From Dethiobacter alkaliphilus AHT 1 (lineage in GTDB: Bacteria > Bacillota > Dethiobacteria > Dethiobacterales > Dethiobacteraceae), in NCBI RefSeq assembly GCF_000174415.1, contig NZ_ACJM01000015.1, positions 1 to 64,000 of the forward strand: 64,000 nt of DNA, given 5' to 3'. The notes below the pieces were generated by a model. It saw only the letters and a program-made list of their open reading frames with translations, was not told the DNA's origin and made no database searches. Made by a program: the position numbers and the translations under genes. The stretch's first letter is position 1. Each line of letters opens with the position of its first letter. Shown piece after piece: positions 50,972-59,939 of the stretch.

Positions 50972-52606
50972 ATGGATCTCAAAGAAGATGTTTTGCTGCA
51001 ATTTTTCGGGGACTTTGTGCTGCTAAATGAGATTCTCACCGGTCCCCAAACAAAGCAGTGCCTGCAAAAGATTGGCATCAAGTATGGTATGCAAATTGAA
51101 GATCAGTTCAGGTCTGAGCAGGAAAACCAAAAAGAACTATCCGTTGAGCAGTATGCACAGCTGGTAACAGATTTTTTCAGCAGTTTGGGCGGAGAATATA
51201 AGGTGTCCTCATGGGATCGGGAGAAAGTGATTTTTACCTGCCGCAAGTGCCCTTTTGGGCATATGGTCTTAAAAACTCCTGCTCTTTGCGAGGTTTCTGC
51301 CGGTGTGCTGGGCGGTATGGCAGCAAGAAATTTCAGCTACAGCAAAGTCAGTCCGGAGCGCTCCGTTGCTCATAAATCATGTGACTGTACAATCACTGTT
51401 TATATCAAGGAGACCCAGGACGCTGCGGAGGCGGAGGGTACGTTTTTCCCCAATGAACCCAGGGCATATATGCTGACAAGAAATGAAATTCAGGCTATGA
51501 GTGAAGACGCCGTTTCCACCAGCAATGTCTATAGAAATTATGTCCAGAGCCTGGAAAACCTGCAAACAATCCACCGTGAAATGGAGACTGAGTATAATCA
51601 GTTAAGGGACGAGATTTTCTCCGACCTGAAGCTGGGCGTACTGACCGTCAATGTTTCCGGAAAAATAACCTATATGAACAAAACGGCACAGAATCTTTTG
51701 CATGCGGAAAATCACTGGGATACCGCCGTAACTCAGGAGTTTCAGCGACTGCTTTCTGGAACACTGCATGAAAATACTCGTCATAACCAATATATTTTAA
51801 ATGTCCCTTTTCCTGAAGGTACCCGCTATTATTCCGTTAACACAGCGCCCCTGTTGGGTGAAGATGGGGAAGTTACAGGTGCGGTCAGTGTTTTTCAGGA
51901 TGTTACGGAGCAAAAAATCCTGGAAGCCGAGATGCTGCAGATGGAGAAGTTTTCCCTGGTGGCGGAACTGGCGGCGGGAACGGCCCATGAGATTCGCAAT
52001 CCCATGACCACAATGCGCGGTTTTTTGCAAATCCTGGCCAAAGAATTTAAGTCAGGGACCAAAGGTTACGAATATTGTGAATTGATGATTGAGGAAATTG
52101 ACCGGGCCAATGCCATTATTAAGGAATTCTTACTATTAACTAAGCCGGCGGCACCTAATTTGCGTGAATGTGATTTACATGTGATTCTGGAAGAAATTTT
52201 TATGCTTATTGAGAGCAAGTCATTATTGGAAGATGTAAAGCTAAATAAGCGCTATGCCAAAAGTTTACCGCTGGTAGAGGCCGATCCGGCTCAGATTAAA
52301 CAGGTCTTTTTAAACCTGGCCACCAATGCCATTCAGGCCATGCCCGCCGGCGGGGAGCTTACCATTGCTACTTCGGTATCCAACGGCACCGTAGTTGTGC
52401 GCTTTACCGATACCGGATGCGGCATTGAGGAAGCCCAGTTAGCCCGATTGTTTGACCCCTTTTTTACCACCAAAGAACAGGGAACCGGCCTGGGCCTGAC
52501 CATTTCCTACCGTATTATAGAAGGTCACCGTGGGCGGCTGCATGCCGACAGTACGCCGGGCAAAGGGACCACATTTTATGTGGAGTTGCCTGGGCTGAAA
52601 AAATAA
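50972..52606 (+). CDS. Orphan PAS sensor histidine kinase with Cys-rich input domain
   Basis: The 544-residue soluble kinase has an N-terminal ~165-residue domain with conserved-looking Cys (CRKCPFG, ALCEVSAGVLGGMAARNFSY, HKSCDC). This resembles the Cys-bearing regulatory domain seen in some archaeal and clostridial sensors and could hold a metal, heme or Fe-S group. A coiled coil, a PAS domain (LKLGVLTVNVSGKITYMNKTAQN ... DVTEQK), HisKA with His339 (TAHEIRNPMTTMRGFLQIL) and an ATPase domain (NLATNAIQAMP, FTDTGCGI, GTGLGLTIS) follow. The kinase part is like sporulation Kin and NtrB kinases. No response regulator is nearby. Confidence 0.88.
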   Translation: MDLKEDVLLQFFGDFVLLNEILTGPQTKQCLQKIGIKYGMQIEDQFRSEQENQKELSVEQYAQLVTDFFSSLGGEYKVSSWDREKVIFTCRKCPFGHMVLKTPALCEVSAGVLGGMAARNFSYSKVSPERSVAHKSCDCTITVYIKETQDAAEAEGTFFPNEPRAYMLTRNEIQAMSEDAVSTSNVYRNYVQSLENLQTIHREMETEYNQLRDEIFSDLKLGVLTVNVSGKITYMNKTAQNLLHAENHWDTAVTQEFQRLLSGTLHENTRHNQYILNVPFPEGTRYYSVNTAPLLGEDGEVTGAVSVFQDVTEQKILEAEMLQMEKFSLVAELAAGTAHEIRNPMTTMRGFLQILAKEFKSGTKGYEYCELMIEEIDRANAIIKEFLLLTKPAAPNLRECDLHVILEEIFMLIESKSLLEDVKLNKRYAKSLPLVEADPAQIKQVFLNLATNAIQAMPAGGELTIATSVSNGTVVVRFTDTGCGIEEAQLARLFDPFFTTKEQGTGLGLTISYRIIEGHRGRLHADSTPGKGTTFYVELPGLKK

Positions 52607-52624
52607 ATCCTTTTGTACGAGAAG

Positions 52625-52655
52625 ACGCGCTGCAGCAGCGCGTTTATTTTTTTTG
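52625..52655 (+). terminator. Intrinsic terminator
   Basis: A perfect eight-pair stem (ACGCGCTG with CAGCGCGT), CAG loop and T run. Confidence 0.88.
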
Positions 52656-52744
52656 CCCAAAGTGCCAGGACCCCTGATCTGTATAGGATTTGGCGCTTGG
52701 GAAATTATAATATCTGCGTAATTTTCTGCGGAGGTGCATAACTT

Positions 52745-53563
52745 TTGGAGCAAGCTGCAGGTGAGTTGGTTATTATCGGCGGTGCCGAAGACAAGGACGG
52801 GGAATGTGAAATTTTGCAGCATTTTTTTTCACTGGCCAAAGGCAGAGATGCCCGGTTGCTGGTTTTGTCTACGGCCAGTACCGATCCTGATGCCGGAGAG
52901 CAATACCGGCAGATTTTTTCAGCTATGGGCGCAGCCGAGGTAAGGGTTCTTGCCGTACAGTCCCGGCAAAAAGCAAATTCACCGGAATATGCCCGTATAT
53001 TTGCGGAGTGTACCGGTATTTTCTTTACCGGGGGAGATCAACTGCGCATCACCGGGATACTGGGTGGCAGCCTGTTGGGTGAAGCGCTGTTTAAAGCCCA
53101 CCGGGACGGAGTGGTCATTGCCGGAACCAGTGCCGGTGCTTCTGTAATGAGTGAGACCATGCTGGTGGGAGGGGCAAATGATGCCACACCCAAAAAAGAA
53201 ATCATCCGTATGGCACCCGGTCTGGGGCTCTTAAAGGGAGCGGTGATTGATCAGCACTTTGCCCAGCGGGGCAGAATCGGCCGCCTCCTGGCTGCAGTTG
53301 CGCATAACCCCGTTATTTTGGGCATCGGATTGGATGAGGACACCGCCATAATATATAAGCCTGTGGGGGAGTATGAAGTTGTGGGTTCCGGGTCTGTCAC
53401 TCTCATTGACGGTCGGGAAGTGGCCTGTTCCAACGTATCGGAATCCACTGCCGAAGAACCGCTGGTTTTAACCAATGTAAGATTGCATATTCTTTCCAGA
53501 AACTATGCTTTTAAGATAACCGGCCGGCAGATAAGGATACATCCTTTGAAGGAGGATACTTAA
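52745..53563 (+). CDS. cphB: Cyanophycinase
   Basis: The 272-residue S51-family peptidase has LVIIGGAEDKDGECEIL, FFTGGDQLRITGIL, and the catalytic Ser motif VIAGTSAGASVMSETMLVGG, followed by GLGLLKGAVIDQHFAQRGRIGRL. It releases Asp-Arg dipeptides from cyanophycin. The start is TTG 52745, eight bases from GGAGGTG. cphA follows three bases after its stop, so synthesis and breakdown are in one operon. Confidence 0.95.
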   Translation: MEQAAGELVIIGGAEDKDGECEILQHFFSLAKGRDARLLVLSTASTDPDAGEQYRQIFSAMGAAEVRVLAVQSRQKANSPEYARIFAECTGIFFTGGDQLRITGILGGSLLGEALFKAHRDGVVIAGTSAGASVMSETMLVGGANDATPKKEIIRMAPGLGLLKGAVIDQHFAQRGRIGRLLAAVAHNPVILGIGLDEDTAIIYKPVGEYEVVGSGSVTLIDGREVACSNVSESTAEEPLVLTNVRLHILSRNYAFKITGRQIRIHPLKEDT

Positions 53564-53566
53564 GCT

Positions 53567-56263
53567 GTGAGAATCAGGGAATTATCATTTTTTTGCGGAA
53601 GAAATATTTACAGTCACCGCCCGGTGATGAAAATGATACTGGATTTGACGGAGCGACGCCTGTTTCGTACCGATAACGACCCTGAGTTTGCCCGCCGCCT
53701 GCGGGACATGCTTCCAGGTTTGGCAGATCACCATTGTTCCCGGGGAGTGCCCGGCGGATTTTTGGAACGAATGGCAGAGGGAACCTATCTTGGCCATGTG
53801 GTGGAGCATGTTTTTCTCGAGCTGCAAAACATGGCCGGTGTAGGTACAAAGTACGGTAAGACCATTAACACCCCGGATGGGCTGACTGAAGTTATTTGTG
53901 AATACCGCTGCCGCCCGGCGGCAGAGTTGCTGGCCAAGGCCGCCGTTGCCGCTGTTTTGGCCGCGTTGGAAGGCTCCTCTGCTGATGTTGGCCATTGGCT
54001 GGCGGAGGCAAAAAAAGCGGTGGACCGGCACATGCCCGGGCCCAGCACCGCAGCAATTCTGGCTGCGGCAAAAAAGCGGCACATCCCCATTCAGCCTTTG
54101 GCCGAAGAGAACAGTCTTTATCGTCTGGGGACCGGTAAGTACCAAAAAAGAATCATGGCCAGTATTACCGAACATACCAGCTGTGTAGCTGTGGACATTG
54201 CCGGCAGCAAACCATTGACTAATGATTTGCTGAGAAATGAAGGGCTACCTGTCCCCGCAAGTGAAGTTGTCTATACTTTGGCGGATGCACAGGCTGCAGC
54301 TGAGCGGATTGGTTATCCGGTGGTGATTAAGCCGGATAACGGCAATCAGGGCAAAGGTGTCTCCATGAATTTACTGACAGCAGAAGAGGTGGCCAATGCT
54401 TTTCAGGCTGCAGCTGTCTGCTCAAAAGCCGTTATGGTGGAATCCTACCTTAAGGGCCGGCATTATCGGCTGTTGGTGGTTAACGGCAGCATGTTGGCTG
54501 CTGCAGAAAGAATTCCTGCCCACGTCACAGGAGACGGCTTAAGTACCATACACCAGTTAATAGCGCAAGCCAACAAGGATCCCCTGCGCGGTGAAGGTCA
54601 TGAAAAGCCGCTTACTAAAATTGTGTTGGATCAGATTGCACTGCGTGTTTTGGAGAAACAGGGCTTTTCTCCCCAAGATGTGCCGGCGGCGGGCTTACAG
54701 ATCCTGCTGAGGGAAAATGCCAATCTGTCCACCGGAGGCACAGCCGTTGATGTGACCGATGAAGTCCATCCTCTGCAGGAAGCATTGGCTGTTTCGGCGG
54801 TGCAGGCAGTGGGTCTGGATATTGCCGGCGTAGATGTGGTGATGGAGGATATTACCAGTTCCCCGGAGTCGCAGTCCGGGGGTATTATTGAAGTAAATGC
54901 GGCGCCGGGACTGCGTATGCACCTGCATCCCTCCCGGGGAAAAAGCAGGGATGTGGGCAAAGCCATTGTAGACATGCTCTTTCCCCCGGGAAGTCCGGTT
55001 CGGGTCCCGGTTTTTAGTGTTACCGGCACAAACGGCAAAACCACCACTGCAAGGATGTTGGAGTTTGTCATGCGGCGCCACGGCCTGTATACCGGAATTT
55101 GCTGCACCGACGGCATATATTTTAACGGCCAACAGGTTAAGAAGGGAGACTTAACCGGGCCGCTCAGCGCCAGGACCGTTTTGGCCCATCCTGATATTGA
55201 GGTGGCGGTGCTGGAAACGGCACGCGGGGGGCTGATTCGCCGCGGGTTGGGATATGACCGGGCTGATGTGGCGGTGATTACCAATATACGAGCCGACCAT
55301 CTGGGCCAGGACGGCATAGAAACCCTGGATGACCTGGCCCATGTAAAAAGCCTGGTGGCGGAAGCTGTTTATCCCGCCGGCTGTGTTGTGCTAAATGCCG
55401 ATGAACCCCATGTTAATGAACTGGCCGCCAGGGTCTGGGCCGAAGTGATTTATGTCAGCATGCAAAGTGACAATATTGTGGTGCGGCACCATTTGGGTAA
55501 AGGCGGGCGTGCCGTTTTTGTCCGGAGAGGACTGGTGCTGGCTGCCCACGGCAGTGGCGTAGTACCGGTGGGGCGTGTGCGCAGTTTTGTTGTTACCCAT
55601 GGAGGTCGAGCCCTGCATCAGGTGGAAAATTTGCTTGGCGCCCTTGCTGCCTGCTGGGGGTTTGGCCTTTCTCCCCGCCAGGCAGCAGCATATCTACGTA
55701 CTTTTGCGGCACAACCCGGGGATAATCCGGGGCGGTGCAATTTGTACCAGGTGGGGGATATCCGTGTTTTAGTGGATTACGGCCATAACGCCGACGGGAT
55801 AGAAAAAACCGGGCTGCTGGCCAAAAAGCTGGGGGCAGAGCGCCTTATTGGCGTGGTAGGGGTGCCGGGAGACCGCAGTGATGAACTGGTTATGCAGGCA
55901 GGCCAGGCAGCGGCCGGCTTTTTTGACCTGTTAGTTATAAAGGAGGATCATGATTTGCGGGGGAGGCGCCCCCGCGAAGTGGCCGGGCTTTTAATGCGCG
56001 GGGCTTTAAATGCCGGTAGGGACAGAGCTGCCCTGAAAGTGGAACCGAATGAACGCCGGGCGGTAAAGAAAGCTTTGGCTTTAAGCCGTCCCGGTGATTT
56101 GGTGGTCATTTTTTATGAGGACCTGGCTGCAGTCCTGGCAGAAATCATGGAGCGGGGCAGCGTGAAGCAGCCGGTGCAGGAGGCCTGTGTTGCCGGAGAA
56201 GAAAACAGGTCTGCTATTCATCCTCCCCCGGCAGGAATCACCGGTTCCCGGGCGAATACATAA
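53567..56263 (+). CDS. cphA: Cyanophycin synthetase
   Basis: The 898-residue enzyme has an N-terminal domain, an ATP-grasp domain (GYPVVIKPDNGNQGKGVSMN, GGIIEVNAAPGLRMHLHPS) and a C-terminal Mur-ligase domain (FSVTGTNGKTTTARMLEFV, ADVAVITNIRADHLGQDGIE, VDYGHNADGIEKTG). ATP-grasp adds Asp to the chain and the Mur half adds Arg. The start is GTG 53567. Cyanophycin is a nitrogen and carbon store; its place among sporulation genes hints at use in sporulation or germination. Confidence 0.96.
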   Translation: MRIRELSFFCGRNIYSHRPVMKMILDLTERRLFRTDNDPEFARRLRDMLPGLADHHCSRGVPGGFLERMAEGTYLGHVVEHVFLELQNMAGVGTKYGKTINTPDGLTEVICEYRCRPAAELLAKAAVAAVLAALEGSSADVGHWLAEAKKAVDRHMPGPSTAAILAAAKKRHIPIQPLAEENSLYRLGTGKYQKRIMASITEHTSCVAVDIAGSKPLTNDLLRNEGLPVPASEVVYTLADAQAAAERIGYPVVIKPDNGNQGKGVSMNLLTAEEVANAFQAAAVCSKAVMVESYLKGRHYRLLVVNGSMLAAAERIPAHVTGDGLSTIHQLIAQANKDPLRGEGHEKPLTKIVLDQIALRVLEKQGFSPQDVPAAGLQILLRENANLSTGGTAVDVTDEVHPLQEALAVSAVQAVGLDIAGVDVVMEDITSSPESQSGGIIEVNAAPGLRMHLHPSRGKSRDVGKAIVDMLFPPGSPVRVPVFSVTGTNGKTTTARMLEFVMRRHGLYTGICCTDGIYFNGQQVKKGDLTGPLSARTVLAHPDIEVAVLETARGGLIRRGLGYDRADVAVITNIRADHLGQDGIETLDDLAHVKSLVAEAVYPAGCVVLNADEPHVNELAARVWAEVIYVSMQSDNIVVRHHLGKGGRAVFVRRGLVLAAHGSGVVPVGRVRSFVVTHGGRALHQVENLLGALAACWGFGLSPRQAAAYLRTFAAQPGDNPGRCNLYQVGDIRVLVDYGHNADGIEKTGLLAKKLGAERLIGVVGVPGDRSDELVMQAGQAAAGFFDLLVIKEDHDLRGRRPREVAGLLMRGALNAGRDRAALKVEPNERRAVKKALALSRPGDLVVIFYEDLAAVLAEIMERGSVKQPVQEACVAGEENRSAIHPPPAGITGSRANT

Positions 56264-56298
56264 AGTAAAGCGAGAAAAATGCCAATGTAGGGAATGAT

Positions 56299-57168
56299 AT
56301 GTTGAAATCTGAAAAAGCGAATGCAAAAATTAATCTTGTTTTGGATGTCCTGGGAAAACGGGACGATGGTTACCATGAAATCAGCACCGTCTTTCAGAGT
56401 CTGGACCTGTCAGACACGCTAACCTTTGAAAGCAGGTCTGAGGGTATAGGGTTATCCAGCAATGCCCCTGCCCTGCCGCTAAACAAAGATAATCTTATCT
56501 GGCAGGCGGCGCACTTGCTTCAGAGCCATTATGGTGTATCCGGTGGTGTACATATTCATCTGCACAAACGTATACCGGTGGCTGCCGGCCTGGGAGGCGG
56601 CAGCAGCGATGCCGCCGCAGCGCTGCGGGGGCTGGTCCGCTTCTGGCACCTTCCATGGGAGTCGGAGGTACTGTATGCTCTGGCGGCGCAGCTGGGCTCA
56701 GATGTGGCTTTTTGCCTGCAGGGCGGTACGGCACTGGGAAGCGGGAGGGGCGAGATTTTGCAGCCGCTGCCTGCTTGCCCCCATTTTTATGTGGTCCTGG
56801 CCAACCCCGGTTTTGCCGTTTCCACCGCTAAAGTCTATCAGGCCTTTGTGCCTGACGGGCCTAATAGAACCGGTGCCGGAGGCCTGGTTGCTGCTTTGGA
56901 GGCGGGAGCGCGGGAAGAGGTAAAGTGTGGGCTGGAAAATGCTTTGGAGCGTTCTACCTTTTCGCTGTATCCTAAGGTTCGTCGCCTGAAAGAGAGAATG
57001 CAAAAAACAGCTCCGTCCCTGATGTGCGGCAGTGGGCCCACTGTTTTTGCGCTGTTTGATACAAAAGAGGATGCGGCAAAACTGTGTGAACAGTTAAAAG
57101 CTGAGGGTATATCGGCATGGTTGACCGAGACAGTGTCGGCAAGCTTAGGAGGTGGAGAAAATGTTTGA
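56299..57168 (+). CDS. ispE: 4-diphosphocytidyl-2-C-methyl-D-erythritol kinase
   Basis: The 289-residue GHMP kinase has KANAKINLVLDVLGKRDDGYHEI, the ATP loop PVAAGLGGGSSDAAAALRGL and LMCGSGPTVFALFD. It phosphorylates CDP-ME in the MEP isoprenoid pathway. It overlaps the next gene by eight bases. Confidence 0.96.
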   Translation: MLKSEKANAKINLVLDVLGKRDDGYHEISTVFQSLDLSDTLTFESRSEGIGLSSNAPALPLNKDNLIWQAAHLLQSHYGVSGGVHIHLHKRIPVAAGLGGGSSDAAAALRGLVRFWHLPWESEVLYALAAQLGSDVAFCLQGGTALGSGRGEILQPLPACPHFYVVLANPGFAVSTAKVYQAFVPDGPNRTGAGGLVAALEAGAREEVKCGLENALERSTFSLYPKVRRLKERMQKTAPSLMCGSGPTVFALFDTKEDAAKLCEQLKAEGISAWLTETVSASLGGGENV

Positions 57169-57907
57169 CGTTGTGGTGTTGGCGGGAACCGGTAAGGATA
57201 CAGAACTTACTGCCCAGGCGGGTGTGAATAATAAAGCATTTATTTCTATTAATAATAAGCCCATGCTGGGATATGTGCTGGAAGCCCTGAAGGAGACGCC
57301 GGAAATCGGGCGGATTGCCGTTGTTGGCCCTGTGGCGGATTTAACCCCTTTTATAGAAGAGTACGAAATCCTGGCTGTGGGGGAAGCGGGCAGTATTCCG
57401 GAAAATATCCGCAAGGGTTTTGAAGCGCTGCAGCCCCGGCAGCATTTTTTGATTGTTTCTGCAGACATCCCGTTTGTGTCTGTGGAGGCCGTCACCGATT
57501 TCCTTGCCCAATGCAGGCCATATAATCAGGACTTTTATTATCCCATTGTGCATAGAGATGATAATGAGGGCCGCTTTCCTGGAGTGACAAGGACATATGT
57601 TACGCTGCGCGACGGTGTTTTTACCGGCGGCAACCTGTTTTTGGTCAATCCAGCCGGCATTGCCGTGGCGCTGCCGAGAATGGAACGATTCCTCGCGCTG
57701 CGCAAGAGCCCCCTTAAGCTGGCCGGCACCCTTGGCCCCGGTTTTGTGCTCAAGCTGTTATTGAAAAAACTAACCATAGCGGAACTGGAAAAGCGTTTTT
57801 CCGCGCTTTTTGGGCTGCAGGGGAAAGCGGTAATTTCCAGGTTTGCGGAAATAGGCACCGATGTCGACAAGCCTGCAGACCTTGAATTGGCACAGAGAAT
57901 GCTATAA
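57161..57907 (+). CDS. MobA-like nucleotidyltransferase
   Basis: The product of about 248 residues has a GT-A-like nucleotidyltransferase start (VVLAGTGKDTELTAQAGVNNKAFISINNKPMLGYVLEAL), where the usual GxGxR loop is altered. It also has FLIVSADIPFVSVEAVTDFL with the catalytic Asp, and GGNLFLVNP. It is like MobA and other NTP transferases, but the substrate is unknown. ATG 57161 is eight bases from AGGAGG. It occupies the place of purR and yabJ (ridA) between ispE and spoVG in B. subtilis. Confidence 0.8.
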   Translation: MFDVVVLAGTGKDTELTAQAGVNNKAFISINNKPMLGYVLEALKETPEIGRIAVVGPVADLTPFIEEYEILAVGEAGSIPENIRKGFEALQPRQHFLIVSADIPFVSVEAVTDFLAQCRPYNQDFYYPIVHRDDNEGRFPGVTRTYVTLRDGVFTGGNLFLVNPAGIAVALPRMERFLALRKSPLKLAGTLGPGFVLKLLLKKLTIAELEKRFSALFGLQGKAVISRFAEIGTDVDKPADLELAQRML

Positions 57908-57951
57908 ATTAAAATAATTATGGACTTTGTTAAAAAATTCCCAGTTAAAAG

Positions 57952-57979
57952 AAGGAATTCATTCCTTTGTGTAGAACAT
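57952..57979 (+). promoter_or_regulatory. Candidate sigma-H promoter of spoVG
   Basis: AAGGAATT (57952-57959) and GTAGAACAT (57971-57979), 11 bp apart, closely match the sigma-H pattern (RnAGGAwww, N11-12, RnnGAATww) with one change. spoVG is a classic sigma-H gene. The -35 lies in the inverted repeat AAGGAAT-TC-ATTCCTT. Confidence 0.6.
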
Positions 57980-58051
57980 CACAAGTATCAAAAGTGTGTC
58001 GGTTTTTTGTCAGGCTTTTGGCAGATGTGTGGCAGAAAGGCGGTGAGTATC

Positions 58052-58327
58052 ATGAGGGTTACCGACGTCAGAATTCGTAAGATGAATAATGAAGGTAAGA
58101 TGAAAGCAATCGTATCTATTACTCTGGAGAATCAGTTTGTTGTTCATGACGTCCGCGTAATCGAAGGCAATAACGGGCTTTTCGTCGCAATGCCCAGCAA
58201 AAGGACACCCGACGGCGAGTTCAAGGATATTGCCCACCCGATTACTTCTGAGACGCGGGAGATTATCCAATCCGCAGTACTGTTTGCTTACAGCAATGAA
58301 TTAGAAAAAGAGTTAGTGGGAGCTTAA
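58052..58327 (+). CDS. spoVG: Septation and sporulation regulator SpoVG
   Basis: The 91-residue product reads [60 protein letters not shown] and [15 protein letters not shown], nearly the family consensus. SpoVG is a nucleic-acid-binding regulator of division and sporulation. ATG 58052 is the conserved start; the longer frame from 57920 would include the promoter. Confidence 0.97.
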   Translation: MRVTDVRIRKMNNEGKMKAIVSITLENQFVVHDVRVIEGNNGLFVAMPSKRTPDGEFKDIAHPITSETREIIQSAVLFAYSNELEKELVGA

Positions 58328-58331
58328 TCGC

Positions 58332-58353
58332 GGAGCGATAGCTCCTTTTTTTT
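58332..58353 (+). terminator. Intrinsic terminator of spoVG
   Basis: A short stem (GGAGC with GCTCC), GATA loop and eight T. Confidence 0.8.
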
Positions 58354-58425
58354 GTCTTTTAGCAAAAAATACAGTATGATTACAGTAGCTGGTTACAATA
58401 TGTTTAATTAAGCGGGAGGTTCAAC

Positions 58426-59808
58426 ATGGAGAAAGTTACGACGGTGGTTTTGGCGGCGGGTGAAGGAAAGAGGATGAAGTCGCAGACACCGAAGGTTTTG
58501 CACCGGATTTGCGGCCGGTCGCTTTTAGGCCATGTGCTGGCAGCGGTGGAAAAAGCAAGTCAACAAAAGATTGTGGTGGTGGGGCATGGGGCCCAGCAAG
58601 TAAAGGAAGCCTTCGGGGATAAGGTACAGTATGCTTATCAACATCAGCAGCTAGGCACCGGTCATGCGGTGATGCAGGCAGAGCAGCAAATACCCCGGGC
58701 AGGCGATGTTTTTATTCTCTGTGGCGATACCCCGCTATTGTCGGCGGAGGTTATGGAAAAGATGCTTCTGGCACACAAACAGTCCGGTGTGGCGGCCACG
58801 GTGCTTACCGCGGTGGTCCCCGATGCTTACGGTTATGGCCGGATAATCCGCACCGAAGCAGGCGATGTGGTTAAGATTGTGGAGGAAAAGGACGCCACAG
58901 AAGGGGAGCGCACTGTGCGTGAAATTAATACCGGTACTTATCTATTCCAGGCCGAGGCTCTGCTTGATTCCCTGGGAGATTTGGATAATGACAATGCACA
59001 GGGCGAATACTACCTGACAGACTGCATTGCTTTGTTAATAAGTAGAGGCCTGAAAGTGGGGTCATATTGTCTTGAAGATTATCGAATGGCTCTTGGCGTA
59101 AATGACCGCTCCCAGCTGGCAGAGGCGGCAAAGCTGCTGCGGGAGAGAATTAACGGTGAACTGATGGCCGGTGGGGTCACCATTCATGACCCGGCCACCA
59201 CGTATGTGGATGTGGATGTCCGTGTGGGCGAAGATACGGAGCTTTTGCCCAATACATATCTGAAAGGGGCCACAGAAATCGGCGCCCGGTGTGTCATCGG
59301 TCCCGGCACGGAAATTACAGAATGTCAGATTGGCAGTTGTGTCACCGTCAGGCATTCCGTCCTTAACCGGTCTGTGCTGGAGGACAATGTGACGGTGGGT
59401 CCCTTTGCCCACCTGCGGCCGGAAACGGTGCTGCGTTCCGGCGTAAAAGTGGGAGATTTTGTGGAAATTAAAAAGTCGGATATCGGTTCCCAAAGCAAAG
59501 TGCCCCATCTTTCGTATGTGGGCGATGCCCGGGTTGGCCAGGGTGTAAATCTTGGTGCCGGTACCATTGTGGTTAACTATGATGGAAAAAACAAACACGT
59601 TACAGAGATTGGCCCGCGGGCCTTTATCGGCTGCAACAGTAATTTGGTGGCACCGGTATCCATCGGCAAAGGAGCGTTTGTGGCCGCCGGATCCACTATA
59701 ACCAAAGATGTTCCCGACGGGTCCCTGTCTTTGGCCCGGCCTAAACAGGTCAATAAGGAAGGTCTGGCCGGACGCTTTATCCGTTCGGAGAAAAAAGACG
59801 AATCCTGA
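58426..59808 (+). CDS. glmU: Bifunctional GlmU (UDP-N-acetylglucosamine synthesis)
   Basis: The 460-residue protein has the uridyltransferase loop VVLAAGEGKRMKSQTPKVLH, QLGTGHAVMQAE and the C-terminal left-handed beta-helix acetyltransferase (VGPFAHLRPETVLRSGVKVGDFVEIKKS, LGAGTIVVNYDG). It converts glucosamine-1-phosphate to UDP-GlcNAc, the precursor for peptidoglycan. The order spoVG-glmU-prs-ctc-pth is as in B. subtilis. Confidence 0.97.
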   Translation: MEKVTTVVLAAGEGKRMKSQTPKVLHRICGRSLLGHVLAAVEKASQQKIVVVGHGAQQVKEAFGDKVQYAYQHQQLGTGHAVMQAEQQIPRAGDVFILCGDTPLLSAEVMEKMLLAHKQSGVAATVLTAVVPDAYGYGRIIRTEAGDVVKIVEEKDATEGERTVREINTGTYLFQAEALLDSLGDLDNDNAQGEYYLTDCIALLISRGLKVGSYCLEDYRMALGVNDRSQLAEAAKLLRERINGELMAGGVTIHDPATTYVDVDVRVGEDTELLPNTYLKGATEIGARCVIGPGTEITECQIGSCVTVRHSVLNRSVLEDNVTVGPFAHLRPETVLRSGVKVGDFVEIKKSDIGSQSKVPHLSYVGDARVGQGVNLGAGTIVVNYDGKNKHVTEIGPRAFIGCNSNLVAPVSIGKGAFVAAGSTITKDVPDGSLSLARPKQVNKEGLAGRFIRSEKKDES

Positions 59809-59939
59809 CGACTCAGGCAGGAGAACCGACTTGATAGGGCGAAGATTAATTTTTTAGACCGGTAGAAAAATATTTTTGTGAAAATGTAAGGTGTAAAGCC
59901 AGCTTTCTTATAAGCAAAGAGGCGGGAGGGTTTCTAAAA

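Noticed and set aside
57920-58051. Longer SpoVG start at 57920
   Set aside because: The extension contains a sigma-H-like promoter and unrelated sequence; the conserved start is ATG 58052.
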